NCBI GenBank assembly: GCA_910577065.1
Contig: CAJTLD010000033.1
Location: 10,250-18,393, forward strand
DNA from: an uncultured Lachnospiraceae bacterium
GTDB lineage: Bacteria; Bacillota; Clostridia; Lachnospirales; Lachnospiraceae
Direction: 5' to 3'
Length of the DNA stretch: 8,144 nt
The notes below the pieces were generated by a model. The model did not search any database, was not told the DNA's origin, and was given only the letters and a program-made list of their open reading frames with translations. A program made the position numbers and the translations under genes. The number at the start of each line of letters is the position of its first letter. The first letter of the stretch is position 1. Shown one piece after another: positions 6,852-8,144 of the stretch.

Positions 6852-6866
6852 CAGCGGTTGCCGCTG
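6852..6866 (-). other. Stem-loop in the zapA leader
   Basis: On the minus strand CAGCGG (6866-6861), loop CAA, CCGCTG (6857-6852) form a perfect six-base GC-rich stem. It lies about six bases after the predicted transcription start of the zapA promoter and nine bases before the ribosome-binding site. It is followed by TTATTT, so it could be a weak ruvB terminator. Its position more naturally suggests a 5'-end mRNA-stabilising hairpin. Either role is inference. Confidence 0.5.
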
Positions 6867-6878
6867 CATATATTTGCT

Positions 6879-6907
6879 ATTATAAAGCCATTCCCGCTAT
6901 CTTGCAA
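6879..6907 (-). promoter_or_regulatory. Sigma-A-type promoter of zapA, overlapping the ruvB 3' end
   Basis: On the minus strand TTGCAA (6907-6902) and a perfect TATAAT (6884-6879) are 17 bases apart. The -35 box lies in the last codons of ruvB and the -10 box lies just past its stop. The start of transcription would be near 6872, giving a leader of about 43 bases to the zapA ATG. It would let zapA be expressed independently of ruvAB. Confidence 0.78.
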
Positions 6908-7889
6908 GCCCGAAATGCGAAAATGCCAAATCTGTCGCCACCCTGCCTTTGGGCGTACGGTTTAAAAACCCGTTTTTTACCAGGAACGGTTCGTATACGT
7001 CTTCAATCGTACCGGAATCCTCTCCAATCGCGGCCGCCAGCGTATCCAGCCCCACCGGGCCTCCGGCAAATTTCTGCATAATAGTAAGCAGAATGTTCCG
7101 GTCGTTCTGATCGAGCCCATAAGCGTCCACTTCTAACAAATCCAGCGCAAAGGCCGCTACTTCCCTTGTAATATGCCCTTCGTATTTCACCTGTGCAAAA
7201 TCCCTGACGCGCTTTAACAGGCGGTTCGCAAGCCTTGGCGTCCCGCGGCTGCGCCTTGCCAGTTCATACGCCCCTTCTTCTTCTATTTTAACGTTCAGCT
7301 TGCCGGCCGAATGCAGGATAATCACCTTAAGTTCTTCCACCGTATAAAACTCCAGATGGTGCACAACCCCAAACCTGTCCCGAAGCGGCGCGGACAAAAG
7401 CCCCGCCCTGGTCGTAGCGCCTACCAGGGTAAACGGGGGCAGATCCAGCCGGATGGAACGCGCCGTCGCCCCTTTCCCAATCATAATGTCAATCACGTAA
7501 TCTTCCATAGCCGGGTAAAGCACCTCTTCCACCTGGCGGTTTAACCGGTGTATTTCATCCACAAAAAGCAGATCCCCGTCGTGGAGGTTGCTTAAGATCG
7601 CCGCCATTTCCCCGGGCTTTCCGATAGCGGGGCCGCTGGTAATTTTGATATGCGTCCCCATTTCATTGGCAATAATCCCGGCCAGCGTCGTTTTGCCAAG
7701 ACCCGGCGGCCCGTAAAAAAGCACATGGTCAAGCGCTTCTTTGCGCAGCTTTGCGGCTTCGATATAAACCTTTAAATTATCCTTGGCTTTTTCCTGCCCG
7801 ATATAATCCTCAAGCTTCTGCGGCCTTAAGCTTTTCTCGTTTATCACGTCTTCTTGTTGTACCTGGGTCGAAATGACTCGCTTTTCCAT
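6897..7889 (-). CDS. ruvB: Holliday junction branch migration ATPase RuvB
   Basis: Hexameric AAA+ motor that, with RuvA, drives branch migration of Holliday junctions in recombination and repair. It is full length at 330 residues, usual for the family. Seen in order: the N-terminal LRPQKLEDYIGQEKAKDNL region, Walker A GPPGLGKT (60-67), Walker B LLFVDE (107-112), sensor 1 VGATTR (156-161), arginine finger in APLRDRFG (Arg170), sensor 2 TPRLANR (Arg219), and a C-terminal winged-helix domain from about 260 with the GGPVGLDTLA motif. The ATG follows AGGAG, which starts at the ruvA stop codon, so it is probably co-transcribed and coupled with ruvA. The last codons carry the zapA -35 box. Nothing is missing or unusual in the protein. 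Confidence 0.98.
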   Translation of the reverse strand: MEKRVISTQVQQEDVINEKSLRPQKLEDYIGQEKAKDNLKVYIEAAKLRKEALDHVLFYGPPGLGKTTLAGIIANEMGTHIKITSGPAIGKPGEMAAILSNLHDGDLLFVDEIHRLNRQVEEVLYPAMEDYVIDIMIGKGATARSIRLDLPPFTLVGATTRAGLLSAPLRDRFGVVHHLEFYTVEELKVIILHSAGKLNVKIEEEGAYELARRSRGTPRLANRLLKRVRDFAQVKYEGHITREVAAFALDLLEVDAYGLDQNDRNILLTIMQKFAGGPVGLDTLAAAIGEDSGTIEDVYEPFLVKNGFLNRTPKGRVATDLAFSHFGLAR

Positions 7890-7899
7890 TCCCTGCTCC

Positions 7900-8144
7900 T
7901 TATAACATTGCCATCTGTTTTAACGCTGCCTTTAAAATTTCTTCTACATCCGTCTCTTCTGTTATTTCCACCTTAGAAACCACGGACAAAGCCTCCGAGG
8001 AAGCGTATCCAAGCGCAACCAAAGCCTGTACCGCGTCGTTTCTCGCCGTTTTTAATTCCCGGCCCGGTACGGCGGGCGCAGCCTCCTCTTTATCCCCCAG
8101 CGAATACTCTAAGTTTAACTTATCCTTTAATTCCAGTATAATCC
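7900..8144 (-). CDS. ruvA: Holliday junction DNA helicase subunit RuvA, C-terminal part
   Basis: The frame enters from the window edge and runs 80 codons to TAA at 7902-7900; the start and domains I-II are outside. It opens with ILELKDKLN, the end of domain II of RuvA, where the family often reads 'I-x-ELKDKL'. A flexible acidic and Ala/Pro linker follows (about 15-30 of the visible part), then domain III with NDAVQALVALGY, a helical region that binds RuvB, and the C-terminus DVEEILKAALKQMAML. RuvA is the tetramer that binds the four-way junction and loads RuvB. Ten bases separate it from ruvB, the standard ruvAB operon arrangement. Confidence 0.95.
   Translation of the reverse strand, partial: IILELKDKLNLEYSLGDKEEAAPAVPGRELKTARNDAVQALVALGYASSEALSVVSKVEITEETDVEEILKAALKQMAML

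Noticed and set aside
5729..6867. Fourteen-base repeat GCGGTTGCCGCTGC at 5729-5742 and 6854-6867
   Set aside because: The first copy encodes part of the conserved U32 motif SGNRGRC and the second forms the zapA leader hairpin. There is no flanking similarity, so it is best read as coincidence.
6830..6907. Upstream extension of zapA by 26 codons to the ATG at 6907
   Set aside because: The extra residues do not resemble ZapA and would overlap ruvB. The strong ribosome-binding site and family N-terminus fit the ATG at 6829, and a promoter lies inside the extension.

Overview
The window looks like chromosomal DNA from a low-to-moderate GC, probably spore-forming member of the Clostridia, most like the Lachnospiraceae. 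This rests on remembered family resemblance and gene order (ruvA-ruvB-zapA-U32 peptidase-SEDS-class B PBP, then Nudix-small protein-DUF2953), not on a search. All nine genes supported here lie on the minus strand, so transcription runs from high to low coordinates. There is no mobile element, CRISPR array, rRNA or tRNA. The longest stretch without a gene is about 100 bases.

In transcription order, the window opens inside ruvA (last 80 codons). It is followed after 10 bases by complete ruvB, the Holliday-junction branch-migration pair. A good sigma-A-type promoter (TTGCAA-17-TATAAT) overlaps the 3' end of ruvB and drives zapA, which encodes an FtsZ-ring-associated protein with a long coiled coil. 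A strong rho-independent terminator begins at the zapA stop codon.

Below it is a tight three-gene block. It encodes a 720-residue U32/DUF3656 protein of the RlhA type (probable rRNA hydroxylation factor), a SEDS-family peptidoglycan polymerase with an extra N-terminal membrane region, and a compact class B penicillin-binding protein. The last two overlap and should form a polymerase-transpeptidase pair. No promoter is visible for this block, so it may depend on terminator read-through.

A second clear promoter (TTGCAA-17-TATACT) starts the last unit: a Nudix hydrolase, an unrecognised 108-residue protein, and the N-terminal part of a DUF2953 (YtfI-like) membrane protein that runs off the window. 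From known gene order, a sporulation ytfJ/gerW gene may follow outside the window; this is inference.

Most of the window is ordinary core-genome content. The points worth a second look are regulatory: two promoters with an identical palindromic -35 octamer, the internal terminator, and the repeat at the Nudix start site. The extended SEDS/short PBP pair and the uncharacterised 108-residue protein also merit attention. I do not see convincing evidence of a wholly new system.
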